A stretch of DNA of 64,000 nt. Origin: Inia geoffrensis. Lineage: Eukaryota; Chordata; Mammalia; Artiodactyla; Iniidae. Below the pieces are notes generated by a model. It was not told where the DNA came from, did no database searches, and worked only from the letters and a program-made list of their open reading frames with translations. The DNA is taken from the NCBI GenBank assembly GCA_036417435.1, contig CM070905.1:24095592-24159591 (forward strand), in the 5' to 3' direction. Shown here one piece after another: positions 1-11,935 of the stretch. Positions within the stretch are counted from its first letter, which is position 1, and the number at the start of each line of letters is the position of its first letter. A program made the translations under genes and the position numbers.

Positions 1-850
1 AACTACAACAAAAAGTGCAAAACCCGGAAAACCATGGCACTAAATAGACCACGAGGAGGGCACCTGTTTGCAGAATGAGAGCTGAAACAAGAAGGCAGAG
101 CCACCACCTGTGCAGCTTTAGCTGGGAATGTGCTCACCAGGAGACTCTGTGCGCATCTACAAATGATCCAAAAAGCACCAGGAGTACTGATTGAGGTTAC
201 AAATAAATTTCAGTAATTAAGTGAATTCGCAAATATGGACTCATGTGTAATGAGGATTGACTATATACAGATACATAGACAGCAATTTCCTACAAGCTGC
301 CTCAAACTGTAGACAGGAGTTAGGGGAGGCTCATTCTTGTCAAACACACAAGAAACCTCTTCTGGTTTCTTGCTGCTACCGCAGCATTAATGAGATAACT
401 ATTCATGGAGTGTGGTGTAGAGTGCGAAGTGGTATACAGCATGGCTACCTGTCTCTCTGGCATCTTGGAATGTTCCAGGAAGAGATCTGGACTCACCGTC
501 TTCCTTGGGAGGCCTCCTACAGCGGCATGTGTCCTCAGGTAGGTTAGGCCTTGGGTGACTACTACAGGCTGCCAGAACTCTTCATAAGCATGTGGGTATT
601 TGGTGTGTACACAGGTGGGCTGATAATGGCCTTGAGGGGACCACAGGGTATGTGTACATGTGGACACAAGCAATGTCAGCAAGGGAAAGATGATGGCTCT
701 TCTCCTCACTCACCCTCCTCAACGCTCATACAGAAGCCGAATGCTGAGACCTAGCAACACGCGGAGCTGGGGGGGCGGAGACTGCCTCCGGAGAGACTAT
801 GAGAAGGGGTGGTGCCACGTGGAGGAGGCGGCTTGGTGACAACTCTGGTT
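1..850. other. Non-coding, nothing recognised
   Basis: Frames are short and overlap on both strands. I recognise no repeat family or gene. Confidence 0.5.
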
Positions 851-865
851 AAGACAGAGCAAGAG

Positions 866-1081
866 GGCTTCCCTGGTGGTGCAGTGGTTGGAGTCTGCCT
901 GCCGATGCAGGGGACACGGGTTCGTGCCCCGGTCTGGGAAGATCCCACATGCCGCAGAGCGGCTGGGCCCGTGAGCCATGGCCGCTGAGCCTGCGCGTCC
1001 GGAGCCTGTGCTCCATAACAGGAGAGGCCACAACAGTGAGAGGCTCGTGTACCTCAAAAAAAAAAAAAAAAAAAAAAAAAA
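866..1081 (+). mobile_element. CHR-2 type SINE, full length
   Basis: tRNA-derived head beginning GGCTTCCCTGGTGG, box B-like GGTTCGTGCCC, CHR-2 body and a 27-base A tail. A perfect 15-base target-site duplication (AAGACAGAGCAAGAG) lies at 851-865 and 1,082-1,096, indicating a fairly recent insertion. This type is characteristic of cetaceans. Confidence 0.93.
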
Positions 1082-1394
1082 AAGACAGAGCAAGAGCCTA
1101 GATGTCCAAAGGTCAGGCCTGATCCTTGGGCACTGAAGGACACCGAGGTGCTGCCTCACTGTGCACCCCTGCTGGTCTGGTCACCCGCCAACATCTCTTG
1201 TCCTGTGCTCTTGATACTGGCAGAGTGGTGGGGATTTTGTGGTTCTGAAGTAGGTCCTGCGAGGTGAGCTCTTCCAGCTTCCACACCACCCTCCTGGGAA
1301 GGCTTCCCTAAACCTCAGCCTGCAGTGAACTGAACACCTGGCCTGAACATCTATGGGCTTACTCTCCCTTTGACACGTAGCGGCCAATGTACAG

Positions 1395-1600
1395 CACAGA
1401 GGTTAAGAGCACAAACTCTGGAGCCAAACAAATCCACCCACCACCTGCATGAGCTCTGGTGAATCAGTTACCTTGGAACTGCAATAGTACCTACCTCAAA
1501 GGATCTGTTTTGACGATAAATGAACTAATATAAGTATGCTAAACACTTAGAAGAGTGCTTGACATACAAATGCTTCATCATCATCATCATCATCAATTAT
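1395..1600 (+). mobile_element. MIR SINE
   Basis: Matches the MIR pattern: GGTTAAGAGCACAAACTCTGGAGCC, then the CTACCTCAAAGGATCTG core and a CACTTAGAAGAGTGCTTGACAT tail region, ending in a short (CAT)n run. Old and diverged. Confidence 0.75.
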
Positions 1601-1734
1601 TTACTTCTGGGGAAGGGCATTTATTTCATTTCAAAATGTCTTTATTCTCCACCTAGACTGTCAGCTCCAAGGCAAGTGAAGCCTGTTCTCTGAATCTGCT
1701 CCAGAGCTGGGTGTACTGACTGGGCCATGAGGTG

Positions 1735-1795
1735 GTAGAAAGAGCATGAATCTTGCAGTCAGACAGACCTGGGTTCAAATCCTAAATCTAGCCAT
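1735..1795 (+). mobile_element. MIR fragment
   Basis: Short 5' MIR piece with GAGCATGAATCTTGCAGTCAGACAGACCTGGGTTCAAATCC-like sequence. The rest of the element is not recognisable. Confidence 0.55.
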
Positions 1796-2164
1796 GAAGT
1801 TTTGGTGACGTAAAACTGCTTCCTCTTCCTTCAACTAAGGGCCAGCTGACAGCAGCCAGGCTGGTTACAACCAGCAGCAGCCCTGTGTGGCTGGGCTCAA
1901 TTCCCTTGGTTCTTAACACCCAGAGTGGGAGGTGAGGGAAGTTCAGGCTGATGGGAAAACCTAATGAGTGACTGTCCCCAAACCCAGCTGAACAAACAGA
2001 TGCCTTTCTAATCAGTGGAGGGGGGAGGGATCCTTCTCCACCACAGGGCCGATCGGGGATGTGGCCCAGCCAGCCATGCCCAGAGGGAGAGCAGCTAGCC
2101 TCACTGGGCCCGGGCTGCCTGCGGGCCGGGGCAGCCAGCAGGCCCTGCTGCCTCACAGCGGGAC

Positions 2165-2285
2165 ACGTCCTCCTGTTCCCAAGCACATTAAGGTGCCACT
2201 AATGAAATTGTTCTGGCTTATTTACCAAATTAATACAAATGGCACAGGCTGTTAATTTGCACGTCTCCTAATTACTGAGGAAGCA
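2165..2285. promoter_or_regulatory. AT-rich block with clustered homeodomain-type motifs
   Basis: Several ATTA/TAAT cores (ATTAAGG, CTAATGAAAT, AAATTAATAC, GTTAATTTG, CTAATTACTG) cluster in a block that stands out from its GC-rich flanks and contains no recognised repeat. This looks like a conserved developmental enhancer. It is inference only. Confidence 0.3.
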
Positions 2286-3078
2286 CTCCCGTCCCAGGCA
2301 GCACACACACCTCAGTGCCCACCCCAACAGGCTGTGGTCTCACCCTTCGCAGCTGCGGGTACGCAGGGAAGGGCAGAAGGGGAGGAGGAAAGAGGAGACC
2401 CTGAGCAGTTCCCGCCCTACACGGCTGGAAGCTAGCCGGGGAGGGTGGCGGTGGCCGTGAACGTTTTGTTTCCCACAGCCCTCTTCTCAGCGGCTGGAGC
2501 GTCCTGGTCTCCCCCCCCCCGACCCCGCCACTGGTCCCCTTCTGGATTCTGTCCAGCTTCTTAACACAGCAACTACTTCGATCAAACAGGCGATGGGGGC
2601 GGAGTCATTCTCCCACTCCAGGCAGTGAGGCACAGTCTGCTGGGGTGCAATGCCGGGCCAGCCAGGTGAGGGGGTGTGCAGGAAGCAGGAGAAACGAAAG
2701 GCAGACAGGGGCTGATGTTCTTACAGAGCCGACGACGCTAACCTCTCCTGGCCCCCCAGCCAATCAGCCTTCTGAAAAAGTACTGTGCGCTGGGGAAGAA
2801 GACCAGATAGCTCAGCTGTAAGACCACAGAGGAAATTTCAACCACCTTGGGGGGTTCATTCAGCTGTCCCCCTCCTGCTCCAGGAGCCAAGCTGGATGTC
2901 CAGGGCTCTAAGTCTGCGGCAAAGCTGGAAACACGCAGGTCCCCTCCTGTAGCCTTCTTCACGGTGGGGTCGGGAGGAAAGTGAGCTGGAGGCCGCCTCC
3001 ACGGAAAGGCCAGCCTAAATGAGGCAGCCAGGGGCACTTAGGGCAAAGGAATTTTAAAATGTTGGACCAGGTAGGACA

Positions 3079-3092
3079 TACAGCAGGGGGCG
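3079..3092 (+). promoter_or_regulatory. CTCF-like motif
   Basis: ACAGCAGGGGGCGT matches about 12 of 14 positions of the CTCF core CCASYAGRKGGCRS. Confidence 0.35.
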
Positions 3093-4424
3093 TTACGCTC
3101 CACGTGGTGACTCAGGGCAGCCAAAGGAGGCACAGCACAGAGGGGGTTTTTGGTAATGCGGGAGGGTGGGGAATCACCCCTCCCATATAACCCACCTTCC
3201 CCTTTTTACGCGTTGGGAGGATGGAAAAGAGGTACAATCTGCCCTGGGAGAGCGTCTTAGGCTCTCTCTTGTGCAGTGCCTGAGGCAACACAGGAAATTA
3301 CTGAGCCTCGGCCCCAGAGGCTTGGAGGCTGTATGTAGACTGCCTGGAAAACAGCCAAGGGCGATGCTCCCTTCCCAAAGGGAGGTGGCTGCCTCGGGTA
3401 GGACAGGTGATGCCAGCTGGGCAAGAGCGGCAGCTCAGGACATGCCTGCCCTGGGGCATCTGGAAAGGAAGACTTCCTGCACAAGGGGTGGCAGAGCGGG
3501 GAGGGGAGAGGTGCTGGCTGCAGGTTCCTCCAGAAGGTGCAGCAGGAGCGTGGATACCTCGGGGGAGGTGACATCATCGGCCCCAACGACAGGCAGAAGC
3601 CTCCGTCCTTTCCATATGCTGTCTGGTCCTAGCCCTGCTTTAAATAACCCCAAAGCCATCAGTAACAAGCCTGGAACTGGGAACAAGATAGGAACGAGGC
3701 TTGGATGGGGAGAAGGCATTGAGAAGCACAGCAAAAACCCTGGACTGAAACAGCGGTCCAGGGACCAGCTCTTCTGGGCTGGGGTGTCACACCCTCCTCC
3801 GGGCTCAGTTTCTCCACATGTTAGTGAGAGTTGAACTCGGTTTTTATGGTTCTCTCTGCTCGGAACGTCCTGAGGTTAGGGGTGGTGGCCCTGGTGGTGC
3901 ACCAGTATGACTGGGGGTCGATGAGGGAGAAGACAGACAAGGGGTTACATGGGAGAGAAGGGCAGGGGGGAGGCCCACAGGTGCATCGGCAAGCCCTGAG
4001 GGAGAGCCTGCAGAGAGGAAGAAAGGCACTCAGCTCTTCCCAACCCGCACGTCCCATCCAGAGCTTCCCACAAGAATGTGAGCTGAGACCCAGGGCGACC
4101 AGAGTGCCACTGAGCCTCCTTTTCCTGCCCCGCAGAGGTAGCCACGCCGCCGGAGAGCTGGGCTTTCCACCATCACTGATGCTGCATGAAGCCTGTAAGG
4201 TGCTGCCACAGCCGGAGCCGTGAACTTGAAGAGACACCTCACCTTCATATAGTAGCAGCCTAACACAGCGAACTCGTCCCCTCCACTCTCGGCCACGCGC
4301 AGACACACGGTTGTCCTTCAGAGACTCCTTCAGAGATGATGAGCATTAACACAATGCAATTAATAATGTAACGCTCCGGAAGCCGCAGAGGCAGTGCCTA
4401 TGAAATGCCTCCTGGGTCTCACTA

Positions 4425-4440
4425 CCGCCACCTGCCGGTG
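4425..4440 (-). promoter_or_regulatory. CTCF-like motif
   Basis: On the - strand it reads CACCGGCAGGTGGCGG, matching 13 of 14 core CTCF positions. Confidence 0.4.
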
Positions 4441-5758
4441 GGGAGCGGGCAGGTGACGGGCAGAAGCGGTACGGAGCTCCCCTGTGCTCCTGGGGTAGCA
4501 GCGCCCCAGACCCCACCGGCGCCGCTGCTACTAATCCCTCATCACTTCCAGACCAAATGATGCTTTCAAGCCTGACCCACAGCGCCAGTTGTTCCCAGAA
4601 AACCTCTTTTCTGACATTTGTGCGCTCGTCTAAGCCAAAGCCCTAGGAACGCCTGGAAATCAGGCTCGGGTTGGCAAGAGGGGCCAAGAGGCTCCTGGAA
4701 ATTGAGGGAAGGCCGGAGCACTGGGCAAGGTAGCTCAGCTGGAAGTTCGGGGCTTCCTTCTCTCTCTCCTTGAACACCTCAGGGATGACGGGTGGGGCGA
4801 CAGAGGTGGGGAGTCGGGGGGCAGCTCCTGGTCCTGCCTGAGGTGGACAGGCAGGAGCCGAGGCGATCAGCAGCGTCTGAGTCTGCTGGGAAATGCAAAC
4901 CTGCTGACTCCAGGCCTTTGCAAGCGGCAACGCAGTTTACAAACTGACGCAATCTGCTCCTTTGGTGCAGACAATAAGGAAAGCAGACTGTTCATCTTCC
5001 CAGGAAAACCCGGGGCTGGAAGTTGGAGGGAAATTTAACTCTCTCTTCCCTGAGGTTCATGCAGGGAATGTGGCGGAACTGGGGGCCCTCGCTCTGCCTC
5101 CACCCCTGTCCAGGGCACCACCACTGACAGCCTTTCCCACAGGTTTCCTGAGCCTGAGGCAGGCTTTGGAATCCCTTCTGGAAGTGGGGCACACTTGAGC
5201 GGCCCCACTCCTCCTCATGTTTCCCGGCTGATGCGGAGAAGAGCGGTCCCAGCCAAAAGGAGCGGTGAGGACTGCTCTTCATCTGGGGCCTCCACACAGC
5301 ATCTTGGACCCCGGCCCTTAGCTTGGGCCAGGGAGCCAGCTGCAGTGGGTGTCCTCCCGAGCCCGGCCAGGGTCCCTGAGGCTGCCCCCGAGCCCTGTAG
5401 GGACTGAGCTAGGGGTGAGAAGTCGGTTGGCCTTTTCTGTCAGAAGAAATTAGTGTGTGTAGGACCTGTGGAGGAACTGTATGAGGCTGTCAAATCTCTG
5501 ACCTGAAAGTAACCAAATGTTGTCCAATCGGGTCAAATCCGAATGCCAGTTCCCTCTCTGTAGGCACTTATATCTTCCCGATGCCAAGGCCTGCTCTGGG
5601 GCAGGTGTACTCTGCCTTGCTGAGCCCAACTCTCAGGCTTTATGTGAACTGCAGTGGGTTTCTATGCGGACCCACACTCTGCCTTCATAAAGCACTTACG
5701 GTGGCATCAGTAATTGTTTCTTTCCCTTCCACCCTGGAGGAGAAGAACCTGGCTCTAG

Positions 5759-5876
5759 GGAATTCCCTGGTGGTCCAGTGGTCAGGACTCCACGCTCTCA
5801 CTGCCAAGGGCCTGGGTTCAGTCCCTGGTTGGGGAACTAAGATCCTGAAAGCTGCGCGGAGTAGCCAAAAAAACCC
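5759..5876 (+). mobile_element. Short CHR-1-like SINE
   Basis: Head GGAATTCCCTGGTGGTCCAG, box B-like GGTTCAGTCCC, ending in GTAGCCAAAAAAA. Perfect 12-base duplication ACCTGGCTCTAG at 5,747-5,758 and 5,877-5,888. Confidence 0.85.
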
Positions 5877-5929
5877 ACCTGGCTCTAGATCACACCCTCA
5901 CCTGCTTCCTGGGGCACCTGTTTCTATTA

Positions 5930-6785
5930 GTCACCTTCTCCTATAATCAACCACCCTGAGTCCCTTTCCATCAGCATCTACCTCTTTGCCTACAAATATC
6001 CTGCCCATCCTAGAAAACCTTGCTTTGACCTTGCGTCCCATCCACTCGACCTCCTTCTCTTTACCCAAAGAGTATTCACCTCACCTCCTTTCCACTTCTC
6101 CATCCAACACGGCTGGTCATCACTGTCGACATTCCAATGTGACTACCACTTCAAAGGTCACTCAAGACCTCTTAACTGCCATTTTATTAATTTCTTTTTA
6201 GGTATCTGACAAAGCTAAGCACTCCCCCTTCTATTCTGAAACTCTTTTCTAAGGCCTCTGTGATTCCCAGCCTTGGCGTCTTCTCCGTGATTTCTTGGTT
6301 TCAGTTGTGAATTCTTTCCCACCAACACGCCCCTTGAATATGGATATTCCCCAGGGGGCCATCTGAGGCTGTTGACAATTTCCGTCCTGCATGGCTCAGA
6401 GTTATATGACACCACCACTCCTATTTCCAGCCCAGACCTCTCTTCAGGATTCACCTCCACCAGATAAATTTCAATGAGTCCAACCCTGAATCTACTATCT
6501 TCACTATAAAAGCTGCACTTTCACCTGCATTTCTTATCTCACTCAGTAGCACGAGCAGCTTAGAAATCATCCTCGACTCCTTTTATAGTCATAGTCAATC
6601 TCCAGGTCACAGTGGTCCTACTTCATAGACGTCTCTTGAATTCTCCCCCTCTTCTTTATCCTTATCGCCACTCCCCGAGTTCAGGTCCTGGCTGTGAGTG
6701 ACAGTCCCCTCACTGGCATCCCTGCCACCAGCCTCGCCAATCCCTAATGGCCCCTGGATGATGCTGCAGTGTGTGGCTCATCACA
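5930..6785 (+). mobile_element. L2 LINE, 3' ORF2 portion (first part)
   Basis: Resembles the L2 reverse-transcriptase 3' region: a recognisable sequence of CCTTGACC-, CACTCCC-, TTCCCCAGGG- and TCCAGCCCAGACCTCTC-like segments in L2 order. Frame is broken by many stops. Continues after the nested MIR at about 7,400. Confidence 0.55.
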
Positions 6786-7390
6786 GGCTGTGCAGTACAG
6801 TGGTTAGATGCGGGCTCTGTAGCCAGACCATCTGGGTTCACATCTTGCTCTACTACTTTCCAGCTGTGTGGTCCTGAGTGGGTTTTTAACCTCTCTGGGT
6901 CTCAGTTTTTTCCTATTTGTCACATGGGCATAATAATGGCACCTACCTCAAAGGGTTTTTTGTTTTGTTTTTTTTTTTGGCTGCGTTGGGTCTTCGTTGC
7001 TGCACGCGGGCTTTCTCTAGCTGCTGAGAGCGGAGGCTACTCCTTGTGGCGGTGTGCGGGCTTCTCATTGAGGTGGCTTCTCTTGTTGTGGAGCACGGGC
7101 TCTAGGCACGAGGGCTCAGTAGTTGTGGTTTGCGGGCTCAGTAGTTGTGGCTCGCGGGCTCAAGAGCGCAGGCTTAGTGGTTGTGGTGCACAGGCTTAGA
7201 TGCTCCGCGGCATGTGGGATCTTCCTGGACCAGGGATAGAACCTGTGTCCCCTGCACTGGCAGGCAGATTCCCAACCACTGCGCCACGAGGGAAGTCCTC
7301 AAAGGGTTTTATTAAAGAATAAATGAACAGACCCAAATTAAACACTTAAGAAGAGTCTGGCACATAGTTAACTTCTCAATAAATGTTGTT
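6786..7390 (+). mobile_element. MIR SINE, interrupted
   Basis: 5' half at 6,786-6,959 (CAGTACAGTGGTTAG, GTAGCCAGACCATCTGGGTTC, CTGTGTGGTCCTGAG, CATGGGCATAATAATGGC) and 3' half at 7,298-7,390 (AAGGGTTTTATTAAAG, CACTTAAGAAGAGTCTGGCA, CTCAATAAATGTTG). Split by the CHR SINE described next. Confidence 0.85.
6960..7297 (-). mobile_element. Long-form CHR SINE inserted in a MIR
   Basis: Reads on the - strand: A tail (here T-rich at 6,960-6,978), a long body with repeated GGCTCAGTAGTTGTGG units, and a tRNA-like head ending GGGAAGTCC. Target-site duplication CCTCAAAGGGTTTT at 6,946-6,959 and 7,297-7,310, which is MIR sequence. This proves insertion into the MIR. Confidence 0.9.
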
Positions 7391-7399
7391 ACTTTACAA

Positions 7400-7835
7400 A
7401 AAACCCCCAAATTGGATCAATTTTTCCTTTGCTGAAATCCTTTTCTTGTTCTCTACCAAAGTTCAAATTCCTTGGTACAGTAGAGGATAAGCTCCTTATA
7501 AAGCTGGGCTCTTACTGGTCTCATCTTCTACCATCGTGGCCCTCATTCTTTTGCTTTAGTCATGCCAATCCGCCTCCAGCTCCACACAGATGCATCGTCC
7601 CAGGCCTCTGTACAGGCTGCTCCCTTTGGCGAGAATGCTTCTTCCTATCACTACACCTGTGAACTCCTACCCTACCCACCATTAAGATTCTGCACACTTG
7701 AACCACTCCTTTATATACTTAATGCTTTTCCTCACAGCACTTTGTTCATACCAATATTAACTATAGTATCATATGATGGGCATTTATTAATGGTACACCT
7801 TATTAATGGCACGTGGTAGGCACACCACAGATAGA
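7400..7835 (+). mobile_element. L2 LINE, 3' end (second part)
   Basis: CTGCTCCCTTTGGCGAGAATG, CTCCTACCCTACCC and CACAGCACTTTGTTCATACC segments follow the L2 3' order. Together with 5,930-6,785 this makes one old L2 insertion in + orientation. Confidence 0.6.
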
Positions 7836-10800
7836 TGATGAAAGGCAAAAGGTCCTAGCTTCTCCAGACCCCTGGCAGAAGGAAAGTTCCTGGGACAGAA
7901 AACTGTCTTTGGGGAAGTCCAGTGGCACCCACCTGACTGGAAAAGGCCTGTTTCAAGAACCCCTCTAAGGTGACAAGGTTGTTCCACAGCTGCCGCGTCA
8001 CAGCAGGTCTGCTCATAGGAGCCAGAGGGGCAGAAACTGGCTTCGGTCAGTACGGCCAGCAGTGATGACTCAGAGGCACCCAGACGTCACGAGCAGAAGG
8101 GGCTGCTTCGCACTTGGCTTTGCCTGTGCTGAATATAACTGCAGCGAGCCTGGATTCTTCCCTTTATCCAGGCAGGAGCGCAGGCAGCAGCTGCATGGGC
8201 CTCCCCTGGTCTCCTACCCAACCCCCACTCCTGGCCACCACCCCTCAGCAAGGCAGGGGTAGGAGCGAGAGCTAGAGGAAGAGTTATGAGGACAAGACAG
8301 GGCCCTGACCACCGTCAGGTGCTAAATCCTCCAAGCCAGGGGCTGGGCGTGCCCATCAGGCCACGGTCAGCTGAGGGAACATCTGAGCACAGGGCTGAGA
8401 AAGCCTCAAGGTCTCAAGCCCTTCTAGGAGAATACGGACCCCACGGAGGAGAGGCAACTGCGGCTGGAATGGAGGAATCTGGGGTGTGGACTGGGAAGCC
8501 AACTCCTGGCTCGGATTCTTCAGAGTTGTCAGAACTGGGCTGTGGCTGGGGAGGCCACCCAAAGGTGGTTGGGCTGGGGCAAGAGGGTCCAACTCTGAGG
8601 GAAGGGGACATGGGGCTCCTTCTCTTTCACCATCACCTCGTCTCTTGGCAACAGGGCCACAGATGCCAACCCCTCTAGCAGGCCAGAAAAAGGCACCAGA
8701 GAGAAGGACTGAACAGAAATTCCACACTGGCAGCCAGGGACCAGGCAGTTTACTCGTTCCATTGAACTGAATATAGGAAATGGCAAACAAGGTTGACACA
8801 AAAACACAGAATGCTCATCCCTGACTAATGTCAGATCAACTGCATGAAAGCACAGCTGAAGGCACTGAGGATCAAGGGGCACTGTACCCAGAGGGGGACC
8901 CCCTGCTACCCCCCCTTTCCTTTCCTCCTCATGTCTGCCTCATCATCCGGCCAGCTAAGAAGGTACCATCTCCTCTGGGCTCCCCTTATGCAGCCCCCCG
9001 CTCCTGCAGTCACCTGTATCCTTCCTTAAATCCGTCCCCACCAGGCTGCACATCATATGCGCTGTGTGCGACTACCCAGGTAGGGCACCCTTTTCTGATG
9101 CACACGAAGGCCATGCGGTAGGGGGCCAGAAGCCCTGCTGATCTACATCCCTGGACGGGCCACAGAGGAAGAGTCCTGTCCTCTCACCCCACTAAGGAGC
9201 TGCTCTCTCAGGCCCAAGAGAGAGGAGATCTGGGCATTTGGGGGGACTCTGCCCATGCCTGATGCACGTTCCCAAACTCTGTTTCAAACCTACTGTAACA
9301 CAGTAAGGAAAATAAAACACCTTCTGAGATGCTACAGAGCCCCTGCAATTGTAGTCTTTGGGTCCTGGCAGAGCCAGTGGGCTAGGGCTGCCGTGTGTTC
9401 ACCCTCCTGTCACGTGGGAAAACTGGAGTCTTGCTTTGTATGACCTGGAGGGCCTGTGATCTCTCTGGCCTGTCAGTAATGCAAAGAAAAGCCCGTGGGT
9501 AAAAGCTACCCATTATAAGGTCTGAGTGCATACAGCTGAGATTGGGATAAATGCAGCCTGCCAGAGGCTAGATCAGCCTGGTTAATGACCCTGGCCCCTG
9601 CACTCTTCTATGGGTTGAGGCTGGGTTTCCTCACTGCTAATGACGATTTTAAAATGGCACTGCTTACACCGTCAGAGTTGAGCTCTCATATGCCGTGAAG
9701 CCTCCCCAGACTTCCCGGGCAGGGCTAGCGTTTGCTCCCTGGCCCCAGCTGCCTCTGCCCAAAGAAAGGCTGCGAGTGATGGGCAGGGGCTGGCGTGACT
9801 ATTCTGACCCCTCTGCTTCTCCACGCTGGGACCACATTCCCACTTCCTCCTCCACTGGCAAAGGCTCCTGATGCTGCTGTGGGCCTTGTAGTCACCTCCT
9901 GAAAGTCCCCAAAGCCACAGGAAGGAGATCAGAGCAAGAGAGGGTGGAACATTAGTGGTAGGAAAGGACAGTATGTAGGATGGGTCAGCAGCTTGGTCTT
10001 GACGCGATTGTCTGTCCATCCTCTTGATGGGAGCCAGGGTCCCATTAATCACAATTATTTCTCTTGCTCCCATTTCAACCAAATGTCCCCAGTACAATTC
10101 AGCTTAATGAGGTCCCAGGAGCTAGTGGGTAGCCCCTCAGTGCTACCATTTGCTCAGGCTGACTGTGCCCTGTTCCCAGGCAGGGAGTAGCTGTCCTGGG
10201 TCCCCCCCGACGGGGCCAAGGCAGCCTCATTTGCCCTGCTCCACCTCCCAATTTGGCCGCACTAAGCAGACTTCCGCTGACAACTGCTCTCTGCTCCACG
10301 TGGGGAGCCCTCCTCCAAGATAGGTATGTTCTAAAGCGGAGACAGGAAATGAAAACGTTCACTGTCTCCAGCTAAGATTTCCCAGAAGTCACAATTAAGA
10401 GGTTTTAAAGCGAATCTCTTTGACTCGGAGAAGCCCAGTGAGCCTGACCTTTGCCTAAGCCTAATTGCCTGTTGAAGGCTTTTCCGATACAGCTACTGCT
10501 GCCAGTGTGGCTTCTCCCACCATGGATGAACTTCCTGCCACAGTGCCCTCGGAAAAAAGCTTCGAGACTCCACCACTCAGTGGAAATACCATTTCAGAAT
10601 TTGATTTCTTTTAATGCTATTCGGAGGTGCTCTCAGTTGCTCGCTGCTCCTGAGGGGCTGCCTAGAGCCAGTGGGCAGGAAAACACAGAAAGGGAAGGTC
10701 AGGAGGAACAAGAAGGAAGTGAAAGGCCAGCCCTGTCCTCTAACTTAAGCAGGTCCTCACAGGGGTGCCTCAGGGAGGACAGAGAGAAAAAGCAAGGCTA

Positions 10801-11100
10801 AGAGGAGATTCTTAGCATCTTGTACCTTCTCAAAGAGAGACTATACAAACGAGGGCTCACACCCCAACATCTCCCCAACCTCATTTCCTCTTACTTCCCA
10901 TCAAGGACCCTCCACCCTGGCCCTGCTGATCTGCTTGCTGTGTAAGCTGCCCAACCCCACCTGGCCTCCTGTAACCCTGCCTGTCCCTGAGGCCACAACC
11001 CTGCATCACAGCTGGAAAAGCCAGATGAGCAGCAACCCCTGCACTGCCAGGGGAGGTGCAGAGGTGGCAGAGCCCACCCAGAGACATCTGCTCGTTTACC
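7836..11100. other. Non-coding stretch, mostly unique sequence
   Basis: No gene or clear repeat recognised. Open frames up to 147 codons overlap on both strands and lack family features. An enhancer-like block at 10,040-10,120 is listed separately. Confidence 0.5.
10040..10120. promoter_or_regulatory. Enhancer-like block with homeodomain-type motifs
   Basis: CCCATTAATCACAATTATTT and CAGCTTAATGAGG cores in unique-looking sequence. Candidate conserved non-coding element. Confidence 0.25.
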
Positions 11101-11120
11101 AGTAAAGAAATGCTAAGGCA

Positions 11121-11250
11121 GGAATTCCCTGGCGGTCCAGTGGTTAGGACTCCACGCTTTCGCTGCCGAGGGCCCAGGTTTGATCCCTAGCTGGGGAACT
11201 AAAATCCCACAAGACCTGTGGTGTGGCCAAAACCAAAAACAACAACAAAA
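11121..11250 (+). mobile_element. Short CHR-1-like SINE
   Basis: Head GGAATTCCCTGGCGGTCCAG, box B-like GGTTTGATCCC, tail CAAAACCAAAAACAAC. Perfect 17-base duplication AAAGAAATGCTAAGGCA at 11,104-11,120 and 11,251-11,267. Confidence 0.9.
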
Positions 11251-11339
11251 AAAGAAATGCTAAGGCAACCCCTTTCAGGAAGTTTCTGCCCAGGAGTGGA
11301 GAATGAAAACGTGTGAAGCTGTTTGTAAGGGGCGACCTC

Positions 11340-11455
11340 ACACCACTTCTGTCCTCCAGGAAGCCTTCCCTGATTCACTCTTCCTAACAAAGAACTCCAT
11401 CTTACTGCCCATGTCCCTAATCAACTGCTCTACCTTGTCAACCCATGAGCTTTTA
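11340..11455 (+). mobile_element. L2-like fragment
   Basis: CCAGGAAGCCTTCCCTGATTC followed by a CTCTACCTTGTC segment resembles the L2 3' region. Short and diverged. Confidence 0.4.
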
Positions 11456-11935
11456 TGTTACGGCCTCTGAATGAGGCTGTAGGCCTGTCTCCTGTCAACC
11501 TACCCCCAGTCCCTACAGCCTGTCCTGAGCAGCAGGATTCTAGGCAGTGCTGGAAAGTGCATGACGGAGGAGGATCCTGGCCTCCTGGGAGGGGATGTGC
11601 CTGCCAGGGCTCTGTCGTTTCCGGGCAGCATCTTCTACATGGCTATATTTCTGGTTGTTGTGCAGAGCTTCCCTAACAAAGACAGCTTCCAAGGCCAGGA
11701 AGGCAGCAGAAAACACAGGTTAAAGCTATAATGGGGTACAATGTACCCTGCAAGGGGAGATGGCTGTGGTTCAGCCTTGCATCTCTGAAAAGACCCAGCA
11801 GGGCTGGAGAAGGACCAGGAATGCCGAGTTGAGCTGATTAAAAGAGATGAGAACGTCCAAAAGTGATTAGGATTCTTCAAAATGGGAAGACAAATGCTGA
11901 AGGAACTGAAATGGATAACAAACATGAAGGATATT

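Larger units (their letters stand above)
2300..5740. other. Non-coding, repeat-poor stretch
   Basis: GC-moderate unique-looking sequence. No frame has recognisable domains: the longest, 222 codons at 3,166, is low-complexity and matches nothing I know. Two CTCF-like motifs (3,079 and 4,425) are listed separately. Confidence 0.5.

Noticed and set aside
797..1159. Frames translated from the CHR-2 SINE, recurring at several sites with near-identical peptides
   Set aside because: They are repeat-derived: the same peptide recurs at 12.4, 20.8 and 21.8 kb because the SINE does.
3166..3834. 222-codon + frame
   Set aside because: Composition resembles random GC-rich translation; competing frames on the other strand; no motif.
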